From: Actinokineospora alba
Lineage (GTDB): Bacteria > Actinomycetota > Actinomycetes > Mycobacteriales > Pseudonocardiaceae
Direction: 5' to 3'
DNA length: 64,000 nt
Assembly (NCBI RefSeq): GCF_004362515.1
Contig: NZ_SNXU01000001.1
Location: forward strand, 5,332,001 to 5,396,000
In this document: in pieces, positions 24,099 through 32,263 of the stretch
Position numbering within the stretch: position 1 is the first letter of the stretch
How the letters are laid out: each line of letters starts with the position of its first letter
Position numbers and translations under genes: made by a program
The notes under the pieces: generated by a model
Databases searched by the model: none
Told to the model about the DNA's origin: nothing
What the model saw: the letters and a program-made list of their open reading frames with translations, nothing else

Positions 24099-25304
24099 AT
24101 GTGGATGGGCAAGCGGCGAGCGAGGTGCCATGAGTTCGACGAGGCGCTCAAGCGCGCGGAAGCGATGACACGCCACTCCGCGGTGCTGATGACCGCATTC
24201 ATGATCATTTCCGTCGCGACGGCGTCGAACGCGTCCGGATCCAACGGCACCGACCTCGGGGTCACCGCGAGACCGGGACCCGGCCTGTCGGATGACCTCG
24301 CCCCGCGCGTCGAAGACCGCATCGTCGTTCTCATCCCTCCGTGGCGGGAAGCGCGCGGCGATGTCATTGCGGTGGCCGACGTGACTCCTGAGTCGGAGTC
24401 GGGTCGGGAGGCCATCTCCGGCGCGGGCGGTTCCAGACTCGCGAGCGGCCAGCTACCGCCCGTCGCCTTCAGCGCGTACCTCAGGGCGGAGAGCAGTCTC
24501 GCCGTTCAGCGACCGTCCTGCGGGATCGAGTGGAGCCTGATCGCGGCGATCGGTCGGGTGGAGAGCAACCACGGGCAGTACGGCGGCGCTCGCCTTCGTC
24601 CCGACGGCACGACCACACGACCCATCCGCGGTGTGCCGCTCGACGGAACGCCCGGCGTGGCCTATATCGCGGACACCGATCGCGGCGCGCTCGACGGCGA
24701 CACGATGTTCGACCGAGCCGTGGGCCCGATGCAGTTCATACCGGGTACTTGGCGTGCGGTGTTCCCGACCGGAAACCCGGACAACATTTTCGACGCGGCC
24801 CTCGCGGCGGGTCGCTACCTGTGTGCTGGTGGGGGAAATCTCCGGATAGGGGAGGAACGAGCCCGAGCCGTCTTTCGGTACAACCACTCGCGCGAGTACG
24901 TGAACCTGGTCCTGCGCCTCGCCGAGTTCTACCGAAGCGGCTCCGTCGACCTGGTCGATCAGCCTCCGCCGTCCGCGGCCCCGGAGGCTCGCCCGGCCCT
25001 GGCACTACCGCCACCGTCGCCGGTGCGGCCTGATGCCGCGAGTGCGCGAATCAGCACCACCTCGACGCGGGTCGGGTCGCCTTCGACCGCGACGACGACT
25101 CCGCCCGCCGGGCCACGTACCACCGTAGCTCCGGTGACGCCATCACCGGCGCCCACGTCCTGCCCGCCCGCGGGCGACGACGCTCCTGCCACCTGTGGCA
25201 CCGAGCCGGGGCCCACGGCCTCGACTTCCAGTCCCAGCGCCGAGCCACAGCCTCGGGAACCCCCGCTGATCTGCACGATCCTGGGCCTCATCGTGGAGTG
25301 CTGA
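24099..25304 (+). CDS. Lytic transglycosylase-like cell-wall hydrolase with Pro/Thr-rich tail
   Basis: 401 residues. A hydrophobic segment at about 25-45 (MTRHSAVLMTAFMIISVATA) acts as signal or anchor. The catalytic domain (about 120-275) is of the MltB/SLT type: 'CGIEWSLIAAIGRVESNHGQ' carries the catalytic Glu (VES), and 'DRAVGPMQFIPGTWRAVF', 'NIFDAALAAGRYLCAGGGNL' and 'AVFRYNHSREYVNLVLRLAE' follow in the usual order. The enzyme cleaves the glycan strand of peptidoglycan. The last 120 residues are Pro/Thr/Ser-rich with four cysteines (SCPPAG, ATCGTE, LICTILG, VEC). A GGAGGTGA site supports ATG 24099, although ATG 24165 gives a more normal signal peptide. Its place behind member E suggests local wall opening linked to the CIS. 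Confidence 0.87.
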   Translation: MWMGKRRARCHEFDEALKRAEAMTRHSAVLMTAFMIISVATASNASGSNGTDLGVTARPGPGLSDDLAPRVEDRIVVLIPPWREARGDVIAVADVTPESESGREAISGAGGSRLASGQLPPVAFSAYLRAESSLAVQRPSCGIEWSLIAAIGRVESNHGQYGGARLRPDGTTTRPIRGVPLDGTPGVAYIADTDRGALDGDTMFDRAVGPMQFIPGTWRAVFPTGNPDNIFDAALAAGRYLCAGGGNLRIGEERARAVFRYNHSREYVNLVLRLAEFYRSGSVDLVDQPPPSAAPEARPALALPPPSPVRPDAASARISTTSTRVGSPSTATTTPPAGPRTTVAPVTPSPAPTSCPPAGDDAPATCGTEPGPTASTSSPSAEPQPREPPLICTILGLIVEC

Positions 25305-25421
25305 CGCGGGTGGAGACCGGAGAACCTACCCAGATTGTCAGCGTCCGCTCGGAAGATATAGGAATATCGTGATCGCACGACCAAACCACAAGGTGACAGC
25401 GCGGATCAGGCGTGCCGCCTG

Positions 25422-26120
25422 ATGCGAGTGCTCCTGATTGAAGAAAATCAGTACTTGTCCGACTGGGTGGTCGGCGTGCTGGCCCGACACGCCTCTCTTC
25501 TCACCGTCGCGTCGAGCGGCAAAGAAGCCATCGCCGCGCTGGCGGTCGACCCATACCAGGTCGTCATCCTGAATCCGGCTGTTCCACGTGGACACCTTCA
25601 CGACTTGTGCGGCCAGTTGCGGGTAACGGATCCGTTCGCCCAGTTGCTCGCGCTCGTCGTCCAGCCACATACCGATGAGCAGATCGCCCGGCTTGGCAGG
25701 CTCGACGTCGACGGTTTCCTCACTATCCCGTGTCCCGCGCCGGAGCTTGTCGCCCGCGTTCGGGCCGCCGTTCGTCGCACGGCCGACCGGGTCGAGCGGG
25801 CCGACCTCGTCGTGGAATCCAAGAACCATGAAGTCCGCAGGGAGGGCAGGGTCATTCCGCTGGCGAAGAAGGAGTTCGCGTTGTTGATCGCGCTGATGCG
25901 TGCGAATGGCGCCGTGCTCAGCGTCGAACAGTTGAAGCGGCGAACCCGGCACTTGGGCCCTTGGCGGGTTCGGCAGACCGTGATGACGCTGCGCCGCAAG
26001 CTGGGCGAACCAGAGGTGATCCGAAGTGTGCGTGGCTTCGGTTACCGCTTCGAGCGGTTCGTTCCAGGCGATTCCCGCTCAGGTGACCTGGTGTCCTGTG
26101 GTTCGCGCTTGCCGAGTTGA
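25422..26120 (+). CDS. OmpR-type response regulator with non-phosphorylatable receiver
   Basis: 232 residues: a receiver-like domain (1-118) and an OmpR winged helix (130-225; 'FALLIALMRANGAVLSVEQL', 'VRQTVMTLRRKLGEPEVIRS', 'VRGFGYRF'). The receiver lacks key residues: the phospho-acceptor is Asn51 (QVVILN), the conserved Ser/Thr position is Val, and the usual Lys before Pro is Ile102 (FLTIP). Only part of the N-terminal acidic pair is kept (IEENQ). It probably acts without phosphorylation, like other atypical receivers, and may respond to a small ligand or be constitutive. No histidine kinase gene is adjacent. It lies between the transglycosylase and an unknown gene in the CIS island and may control the island. 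Confidence 0.88.
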   Translation: MRVLLIEENQYLSDWVVGVLARHASLLTVASSGKEAIAALAVDPYQVVILNPAVPRGHLHDLCGQLRVTDPFAQLLALVVQPHTDEQIARLGRLDVDGFLTIPCPAPELVARVRAAVRRTADRVERADLVVESKNHEVRREGRVIPLAKKEFALLIALMRANGAVLSVEQLKRRTRHLGPWRVRQTVMTLRRKLGEPEVIRSVRGFGYRFERFVPGDSRSGDLVSCGSRLPS

Positions 26121-26164
26121 CGTGGACGGATGACCGTGCCCGTACGGTGTGACGAGAGGAAAAG

Positions 26165-27001
26165 ATGCTCACGCAGCTAGGCGAGCTGCTCTGTGCGGTC
26201 AGGGAGTGGGATGCCGCGCAACAGGATGGCAATACGGCTTGGCAGACGACCATGCGAGCCCTGATGATCGAATGCGAGTTCCGAGATCCTGACGCCAGTT
26301 TGGTCGAGTCCTATGTGGACGCGGTGGTTGTCGCCAGGAAAATCGCCTGGGCAGCCCGGCTCTACAGTCTGGGAGGGCCACAAGCAGACACGCCCAGTGA
26401 GGTGGCGGGCCACCTCACCGCGGCCGCGGACCTCGCGTGTGATTCCGTCGCCGACATCGTGCGGCATATGGACATCGGCGATCGGTCATCTGTCGGCGGA
26501 GCGCAGAACCTGTTGGTGTCGACCGCTGAGACGGCAAAGCTGGAGACCCTTGCCCGAGTCGCCCGACGTCGGGTGTCGCAGGCTATGTTCTCGGCGTTCA
26601 AGGCGTTATCCGGGAGTCCTGATCAGCTGGCGACCCTTACCGCCGCGTACCAGAGCTTCACCGCGGCGGTGGACGCGACCTTTACTCGCACGTTGGAGGA
26701 CAACCGCGTTTTCGAGAACGCTGTGGAATCCCTCGTCCCAGCCGTCCAGCGCTTGTCGCATCACGAGGTGATCGACTGCGTCTATCTCATGACCGCCACG
26801 CCCTCAAGGGTTCTCCACTCCATCACCCGCGCCCAGCTCATTGACGACGCTCGTTCCCAGATCGCTCACCTGGTCGGTGAGACCCACAACGCGTTTGACC
26901 GGATGCTCCTCGTCGCGAGGCGGTACGCGGACGCACGCAGGGCTCGAACGTCCGAATACGCGCACGCTGCCACCGCGTTCATCTCCATAATCGACAGCTG
27001 A
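26165..27001 (+). CDS. Hypothetical helical protein (278 aa)
   Basis: An all-helical 278-residue protein with no signal peptide and no recognised family. The N-terminus 'LLCAVREWDAAQQDGNTAWQ' has a W-x(10)-W spacing that recalls, but does not match, the W-modules of neighbouring genes. Further helices include 'GGAQNLLVSTAETAKLETLA', 'VENAVESLVPAVQRL'-like (FENAVESLVPAVQRLSHHEV) and a basic C-terminal helix (RRYADARRARTSEYAHAATA). A GAGGAAAAG site lies directly before the ATG. It is 44 bases downstream of the atypical response regulator and probably co-transcribed with it. Convergent with the large gene at 27016. Confidence 0.6.
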   Translation: MLTQLGELLCAVREWDAAQQDGNTAWQTTMRALMIECEFRDPDASLVESYVDAVVVARKIAWAARLYSLGGPQADTPSEVAGHLTAAADLACDSVADIVRHMDIGDRSSVGGAQNLLVSTAETAKLETLARVARRRVSQAMFSAFKALSGSPDQLATLTAAYQSFTAAVDATFTRTLEDNRVFENAVESLVPAVQRLSHHEVIDCVYLMTATPSRVLHSITRAQLIDDARSQIAHLVGETHNAFDRMLLVARRYADARRARTSEYAHAATAFISIIDS

Positions 27002-27015
27002 CGTGAAAGTCCGAC

Positions 27016-29088
27016 CTAGTGGGGTTCACCTGGTTTGATTTCGCGGTCCCGGAACTGTTCCTGACTCGTGATGAACTTAGCGACCTTGTCGAATGTGTCG
27101 CGATTGCTGCCAGGATCCGGCGTGATCGCAAAATAGTCCTTGTTCGGCCACCATCGAGTGACGCGCCTTATTTCACCGGTTTGCCAGCCGGCGAACTTCA
27201 GCAACTTGATCACAGTGCCGTCGTACTCGCCGAACTCCCTGGTGGCCGACAGGAGCACAACTCCACGGTCAAACATGTAGAAGCAGACCCCCCGACTTTC
27301 CGTGAGCACCTCGAGAACTTTCGAACTGGTCGACTCGTCGTAGGTAGCGTCAAGCGTGAGCACTATCGACTGCAGGTCGCTGCCGAAGATCGCGTCACCA
27401 ACGACGTTGCCGACCCGCACCTGGACGAGCTCTTTCGGTCTCGCCATCACCTTGCGCAGCTGGTCGATCACCCCGGGGATGGCGATTTCCGCGCGCTGGA
27501 AGGCGTCGCGAAGGTCGTCGAATGTGTGGAATCTTCGCTGGACATCCCCTCCGGCGTACAGGATGAACACAATGGTGAACTCGCTGTCCAGCGGCTTGCT
27601 CGGCTTGCCATCACCCAACTGGTTCAGCACCTCGACAACCGCCGCGCCAAACACGTCCTTGTGCACCCAGTTCCTTGTGGAGCCTCTGGTAAACCTGAGC
27701 TGCGATGTCAACATGCTTCGTGCTTCGCCGCGCAGGCGATTCATGGCCTCATCGCTCAGCTCCTTGCCTGCGCTGCCCATGCGACGCTGAGCTTGAGGGT
27801 CGAATAGATCCCAGTTCCTGCGTGCCATTCGATTGTACTCTTGCAATTTGTCAAGGAAACTGTCGACACCTTCGGCGCCCGGCCAGAGGTCGATGCCTTC
27901 GGGCAGAGTCAGCACGAGGGGGTTGTCGCCGGCCAGGAAATCCTCCGGGCGCCATCCTCTTTCCGCATTCTTGGTTTCGCCCTCGCCCTCGCCTTCGCCC
28001 GGTTTGTCTTTCCCTTTGTCGCGGCGCCCGGTGAGGAGTTCCAACAGCTGAGTATTGGCGGCGCCGAGAGTCGCCACTCGGTCTCCGCCGGACTGCAGGG
28101 TTCTTGCCAGGCCCTCGAGCAGTCTCACCATCATCTTCAGATCACTGTCGGCGAACTTTTCGGCGTACCTCCCCGCGAGCCGGTTGTAGTTCCTGATCGA
28201 CCTGGCCGCGGTCGGGAACTCAACCTCGAGTTCCGCCATGAACCAGGCGTTTTTCTCGACGTCGAACCGCCAGGGGACCCTCTGCTTGTCGAGCAGGTCT
28301 TCGGCCGACGGGGCCGGGCGGACCGCGTGCTCGGCTCGCCGGTGGTCAAGCTGCTTTTCCTTGCGTTTCTGCACCTTCTCGATGTCATCCACGTGGGCGC
28401 CGCCGACTCTCTCGCCGGGCGCACGATCGTCGTCGAGGTACAGCACCTCGCCTTCGCGCGCGAGGGCCGCCGCCACCGTTTCTGGTTCGAGCCGGAGCGC
28501 GCGATGACGTTCGCGGCGCACCTCCTTGGCTGGAATCTCGCTTGCCTCTTCGTCGAGATACGTTCCGAGTTTGGGCACGACCGCGGACAATGGGCCCACG
28601 ACGTCTCCCGTCGCCAACACGCTGCCATTGGGATAGAGGTTGATGTAGCCTGCCGTCTCGTGCTGCTGCCCGTACCCGACGGCGTACCACCAATAGTTGA
28701 GGCTCACCACGTAGGTCCGGTGTTCTTCGTCCCAGCCCGAATTCGCGACGATCCTGCCGTCACACGTCACGCCTGCCGGGACCGTCGGCTGTCGATCGGC
28801 ATCCCAGCTCACCAGCAAGTCGCTGACATGTTTGAAGCGGCGAGCGTCAATCATCTCGCCGTAGCTGTAGACGATCCGGAACGGCAGCTCCACCTGGAGG
28901 CTTGTCGGGCCGAACCGCACGCCGAGTCCCTTGATTTCCCCGGCCGGTAGGTTGAACGACTTCGCCCAACTGAAATTCAGCACCGCAACCCTCCCCAGGC
29001 CCGACCCGACGGACGTGGGGTTGTCCGGGGCTGCCGAGGTATACCCGGTGATGTAGTTAGCGGTGGAGAGTTCCCACGTCTTTGTCAC
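27016..29088 (-). CDS. Large multidomain CIS-island protein (member F)
   Basis: 690 residues from GTG 29088, chosen because GGAGG lies 9 bases upstream. N-terminal domain (1-190): 'ANYITGYTSAAPDNPTSVGS', 'GLGVRFGPTSLQVELPFRIV', 'VVSLNYWWYAVGYGQQHETA', 'GYINLYPNGSVLATGD'; the FGP motif and the Trp/Tyr-rich strand followed by GYINLYPNG parallel members B, C and D, but the order is N-terminal here. Residues 200-300 are strongly charged and helical (EVRRERHRALRLEPETVAAA, IEKVQKRKEKQLDHRR). The centre (300-460) is helical with an acidic-basic linker (KGKDKPGEGEGEGETK). The C-terminal 220 residues look like an alpha/beta domain (FTIVFILYAGGDVQRRFHTF, ESRGVCFYMFDRGVVLLSAT). No signal peptide or catalytic motif recognised. 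Neighbours: a 52-residue gene upstream and the divergent PAAR gene. Confidence 0.68.
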   Translation of the reverse strand: MTKTWELSTANYITGYTSAAPDNPTSVGSGLGRVAVLNFSWAKSFNLPAGEIKGLGVRFGPTSLQVELPFRIVYSYGEMIDARRFKHVSDLLVSWDADRQPTVPAGVTCDGRIVANSGWDEEHRTYVVSLNYWWYAVGYGQQHETAGYINLYPNGSVLATGDVVGPLSAVVPKLGTYLDEEASEIPAKEVRRERHRALRLEPETVAAALAREGEVLYLDDDRAPGERVGGAHVDDIEKVQKRKEKQLDHRRAEHAVRPAPSAEDLLDKQRVPWRFDVEKNAWFMAELEVEFPTAARSIRNYNRLAGRYAEKFADSDLKMMVRLLEGLARTLQSGGDRVATLGAANTQLLELLTGRRDKGKDKPGEGEGEGETKNAERGWRPEDFLAGDNPLVLTLPEGIDLWPGAEGVDSFLDKLQEYNRMARRNWDLFDPQAQRRMGSAGKELSDEAMNRLRGEARSMLTSQLRFTRGSTRNWVHKDVFGAAVVEVLNQLGDGKPSKPLDSEFTIVFILYAGGDVQRRFHTFDDLRDAFQRAEIAIPGVIDQLRKVMARPKELVQVRVGNVVGDAIFGSDLQSIVLTLDATYDESTSSKVLEVLTESRGVCFYMFDRGVVLLSATREFGEYDGTVIKLLKFAGWQTGEIRRVTRWWPNKDYFAITPDPGSNRDTFDKVAKFITSQEQFRDREIKPGEPH

Positions 29089-29126
29089 GACTGTCCTCCT
29101 ATCCTCGCCAACGAGGGCGCAGGAAC

Positions 29127-29285
29127 TCAGCTCTGCTGCGCGATCCACTCGTGTAGAGCCGCGAGCACGGTGGGATCGTCGCTGGTGAATAGTTTCCGGG
29201 TCTCGTCCTCGCCCAGCTCACGGAATTCCGCGGCAGTCGCTGCGGGAGCCGGATACTCGGCCGCTGTGTCGTCAGAGTCGCTCAT
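29127..29285 (-). CDS. Small acidic protein (52 aa)
   Basis: 52 residues, MSDSDDTAAEYPAPAATAAE followed by FRELGEDETRKLFTSDDPTV and LAALHEWIAQQS. Very acidic N-terminus, then two predicted helices. TGGAG lies upstream of ATG 29285. It sits 38 bases before member F in the same direction and faces the PAAR gene. Nothing identifies a function; small acidic proteins beside cargo genes can be chaperones or immunity-like partners, but that is only a guess here. Too short for strong coding statistics. Confidence 0.5.
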   Translation of the reverse strand: MSDSDDTAAEYPAPAATAAEFRELGEDETRKLFTSDDPTVLAALHEWIAQQS

Positions 29286-29519
29286 GTCAGTGTCTCCAGG
29301 GTCATCAGCCTGCGGCGAGTCTGAGCTCGAACCAGCTGTCATGGTGAAGACAACGCGCACACCATCGCGCCACCGACGATGCCCCAGTAGGCAACAGCCG
29401 TTGCTCGATCTCGTGGCCGAAGCACACCTTGTTTCCCAACGCTTCCAGGCTGACGCTGCCATCAGTGCGGGAAGGAGGCAGACCATGATCGGCGACAACA
29501 CCGAGACGGCCACAAGGAC

Positions 29520-29918
29520 ATGAGCAAGCCGGCCGCCAAACTGGGTGACCAAGTCCGCGGCACGGATATTCACGTCGTCATGGTCCCCGCAGGAAGTGGC
29601 ACCGCGCCGAAGCCGACGTCGATGCCGTTCAACGGGATTATCACCACTGGCTGCGTCCCGACGGTCTTGATCTGTGGGAAACCGGCGGCGGTAGTGGGAA
29701 GCGTGGCGGTCAACACCCCGCCGCATGTGCCGACCGGCGGCACATTCCAAACACCACCGACCAACCAAGGCACTGTGATGGTGGGCAGCAAGACGGTGAT
29801 CGTCGGTGGAAAAGCAGCCGCACGGGCCGGCGACAAAGTCTTGACCTGCAATGATCCCGCGCCCGCGCCGACTGGAACAGTGGTCGTGCCCGCGTGCACC
29901 GTGATGGTTGGCGATTGA
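29520..29918 (+). CDS. PAAR-domain spike-tip protein
   Basis: A 132-residue PAAR-type protein. It opens 'MSKPAAKLGDQVRGTDIHVV', continues 'PTSMPFNGIITTGCVPTVLI', 'CGKPAAVVGSVAVNTPPHVP', 'TGGTFQTPPTNQGTVMVGSK' and closes with 'IVGGKAAARAGDKVLTCNDP', the repeated G[KG][PA]AA..GD signature of the cone that sharpens the central spike of contractile injection systems. Length and layout match the PAAR proteins of eCIS loci (Afp10-like). It is separated from sheath and tube by 25 kb of accessory genes, and is followed after 14 bases by the two-W-module gene, which it may help load or deliver. An AAGGA site lies very close to the ATG. Confidence 0.93.
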   Translation: MSKPAAKLGDQVRGTDIHVVMVPAGSGTAPKPTSMPFNGIITTGCVPTVLICGKPAAVVGSVAVNTPPHVPTGGTFQTPPTNQGTVMVGSKTVIVGGKAAARAGDKVLTCNDPAPAPTGTVVVPACTVMVGD

Positions 29919-29932
29919 ATAGGAGCGGATCG

Positions 29933-30934
29933 ATGGAAGCGTCATCGGCGGGAAGCGATGAACAGCAAGTGCGAGAACTCCTCACGAACGTGAACTCGCT
30001 GCTGGCGCAACGCTGGCAGCGACACGAAAACTGGAGTTGGCAAACGCTCGTCGACGATCTGCATCGGCAGGACACCTGGATCGCGAGTGACACCAGCTGC
30101 AAGTCGCTGTTGGCGGCGTTGAACAACCCACCAGACCTGGCGACCTTCATGAATCGGGCGCGCGCTGCTGTCGAGCAGGTCGTCAACGGCCGGACCGCGG
30201 GAACCAGCACCATTTCCGCGGAGTCACGCAGGACGGTGGAGAAGCTTGCGGCATTCTGGGATTCATGTCCCGAGAAGAGCTGGAATGAGCTTATCGGCTA
30301 CGCGTATATCAAGAAAATCATCGTTCTGGATGCGACCGATAAGGCAGTGATCGCAAGGTTGGGCCAGAACTGGCCAAGGTGCGCGCAGGACCTTCGTGCC
30401 GCGACGGATCGCTCGGTGGTCCCGGGTGACGAGAACGTGCCTGCGAGTCCCGAGCAGCCGCGGCGCCATCGGGCAGCCAGTGGCATCAGTCCGCTCAGCA
30501 CGCCGCTCGTGCCATCCGCGATCGACGAGCCTCGCAGCCAGGCGCAGGGCCGCCGGCTCGGGGACGAGGAGCTTTGGTACCAACTCCGACGCGCCACGAG
30601 CGAGAAGCTGCGGCACACCTATCCGCTCGCCGTCGTCAAGAAGGCGATTGCCGCAGGCTCGAAGCCTGGGTTCGAGCACTGGAACCTCCGGCGTTCGCTT
30701 GGCCCGCCGGTCGACGCGTGGGGCGAGCTGTTCGGGCTCTTTCTCGACGAACGCTTCCCGGCGCTGCGTGGTCACTATGACGACCTGTGTGCACGGACCA
30801 GAACTCAGACCGAGTCGGACATCTACGCGAGCGCGTCGTACAAAGCGCTGGACCAGATCTATCTGAGAGAGTTCCGGCACACCGTCGAAACGATTGTCTC
30901 AACGAGCAAGAACTACCTCGGATCTGGATCTTGA
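29933..30934 (+). CDS. CIS-island protein with tandem W-modules (member G)
   Basis: 333 residues from ATG 29933 behind AGGAG. Two N-terminal helical modules: 'LLAQRWQRHENWSWQTLVDD' (about 19-38) and 'LAAFWDSCPEKSWNELIGYA' (about 103-122), both with W-x7-W, like those of members C and D. A short Pro/Ser/Arg linker follows (PASPEQPRRHRAASGISPLS), then a helical C-terminal domain of about 150 residues (DEELWYQLRRATSEKLRHTY, FGLFLDERFPALRGHYDDLC, LREFRHTVETIVSTSKNYLG). No beta domain is present. It lies 14 bases downstream of the PAAR gene, hence probably in the same transcript and a good cargo or adaptor candidate. Its end overlaps the convergent GNAT gene by 22 bases. Confidence 0.72.
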   Translation: MEASSAGSDEQQVRELLTNVNSLLAQRWQRHENWSWQTLVDDLHRQDTWIASDTSCKSLLAALNNPPDLATFMNRARAAVEQVVNGRTAGTSTISAESRRTVEKLAAFWDSCPEKSWNELIGYAYIKKIIVLDATDKAVIARLGQNWPRCAQDLRAATDRSVVPGDENVPASPEQPRRHRAASGISPLSTPLVPSAIDEPRSQAQGRRLGDEELWYQLRRATSEKLRHTYPLAVVKKAIAAGSKPGFEHWNLRRSLGPPVDAWGELFGLFLDERFPALRGHYDDLCARTRTQTESDIYASASYKALDQIYLREFRHTVETIVSTSKNYLGSGS

Positions 30935-31566
30935 CTGGTTACCGGCCGACAGCAACGCAGCGGAACCCACTCCTCGGCGGTCAGAGCGAACTTCTCACAG
31001 TCGCGCCAGCGCCCGTTCAGCAGTTGGAACCGCGGGGACCTGCCCTCATGCCGAAAGCCGAGTCGTCGCGCCAAGGCGATCGAACGAGCGTTCTCCGGCT
31101 CGCAGTTGATCTCAAGACGGTGCAACTCCAGCCCATGGGGTGCGGCCGCGAAACACGTGTCGACGATGAGGACCAGGGCTTCCCATGTCCGACCGGTTCC
31201 CGCGTACGGTAGGAATGCGTTGTATCCCAACATGGCGGATTGCGACGAACCTCGTAGCACGTTGTACACGGTGAATTTCCCCGCGATACCGCGATCGTCG
31301 CGATCGACGGATATGAATGCCGTTTCCAGTCCCAATTCGACTTGGGCGAGGATGTTCCAGAAGTCGCGGTCATCGCACATGACATAACTCCATGGTGCGG
31401 TGAGGCTCGCACTGCTGCGGGCGGCGTCCAAGAATTGCTCCCGGTCACCTTCCTTCAGGGGTCGAACCCGGACGCGACCACACTCGTGAAAGTCAAGCGG
31501 GATAGCGGAACCACTATTCTCGGGGACGATAGTAAAATCGTCCAGACCGGTGGATGATTTGACCAT
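30913..31566 (-). CDS. GNAT acetyltransferase, RimJ/RimL type
   Basis: 217 residues. 'RVRVRPLKEGDREQFLDAAR' is the usual start of RimJ-like N-acetyltransferases, 'VYNVLRGSSQSAMLGYNAFL' and 'TWEALVLIVDTCFAAAPHGL' correspond to the acetyl-CoA-binding strand and helix, and 'HRLEINCEPENARSIALARR' with 'LGFRHEG' is the conserved C-terminal signature. Likely acetylates an amino group of a protein or small molecule. It marks the right-hand end of the CIS island by gene content. The N-terminal 25 residues precede the family core and the start could be later. Confidence 0.9.
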   Translation of the reverse strand: MVKSSTGLDDFTIVPENSGSAIPLDFHECGRVRVRPLKEGDREQFLDAARSSASLTAPWSYVMCDDRDFWNILAQVELGLETAFISVDRDDRGIAGKFTVYNVLRGSSQSAMLGYNAFLPYAGTGRTWEALVLIVDTCFAAAPHGLELHRLEINCEPENARSIALARRLGFRHEGRSPRFQLLNGRWRDCEKFALTAEEWVPLRCCRPVTSQDPDPR

Positions 31567-31649
31567 GGCCCACTATGTTCTCCGATTGAGGTCATCTTCG
31601 TGCCCGAGCGGGCAATCATTCGGACATCCTCACCCGCTGGAGTCGGAAC

Positions 31650-32213
31650 TCAGCGCCTCTTCTCGTACCTGGTCAGCACCACGCCGCCGGGGAACCTCCG
31701 CGTCTCCACCAGGTTCAGGTTCACCCAGCTGTCGAGCGCGGTGAAGAACGGCGTGCCGCCGCCCACCATCACCGGGTGGGCGGCCAGCAGGTACTCATCG
31801 ATCAGCCCGGCCCGCATGGCGGCGCCTGCGAGCGTGGCGCCGCCGATGCTCATCGGGGCGCCGTCCTCGGCCTTGAGCCGGGTGATCTCGGTGACCGCGT
31901 CGCCAGTGACCAGGCGGGTGTTCCAGTCGACACTGTCGATCGTCGAGGAGAACACCACCTTCGGCGTGTCCCGCCAGTTCCGCGCGAACTCCATCTCCGC
32001 CGGGGTCGCTTCGGGCTGCTGGTCGCCGGTCGGCCAGTAGGAGCTCATCGTCTCCCAGAGCTTGCGCCCGTACAGCGTCAGGCCGCTCGCCCGCTCCTGG
32101 TCGAGCCACCACTGGAACAGCTCGTCGCTCGGCCCGCTCCAACCGATGTCGTCACCGGGCGCGGCGATGTAGCCGTCCAGGGTCACGTTCATGCCGTAGA
32201 CCAGTTTCCGCAT
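31650..32213 (-). CDS. Dihydrofolate-reductase-like (RibD C-terminal domain) protein
   Basis: 187 residues of the YwjB/RibD-C group: 'MRKLVYGMNVTLDGYIAAPG', 'DELFQWWLDQERASGLTLYG', 'RKLWETMSSYWPTGD', 'KVVFSSTIDSVDWNTRLV', and 'GGATLAGAAMRAGLIDEYLL' with the glycine-rich nucleotide loop. These proteins bind NADPH and reduce unidentified pterin- or flavin-like substrates; they are not the housekeeping DHFR. It lies 51 bases downstream of the sugar-transport operon in the same direction, but shares no obvious function with it. Confidence 0.92.
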   Translation of the reverse strand: MRKLVYGMNVTLDGYIAAPGDDIGWSGPSDELFQWWLDQERASGLTLYGRKLWETMSSYWPTGDQQPEATPAEMEFARNWRDTPKVVFSSTIDSVDWNTRLVTGDAVTEITRLKAEDGAPMSIGGATLAGAAMRAGLIDEYLLAAHPVMVGGGTPFFTALDSWVNLNLVETRRFPGGVVLTRYEKRR

Positions 32214-32263
32214 GCTGCCAGCTTTCCTCGAGTCGGGCTGGTGCGCGATCCGGGTAGTGGGTG

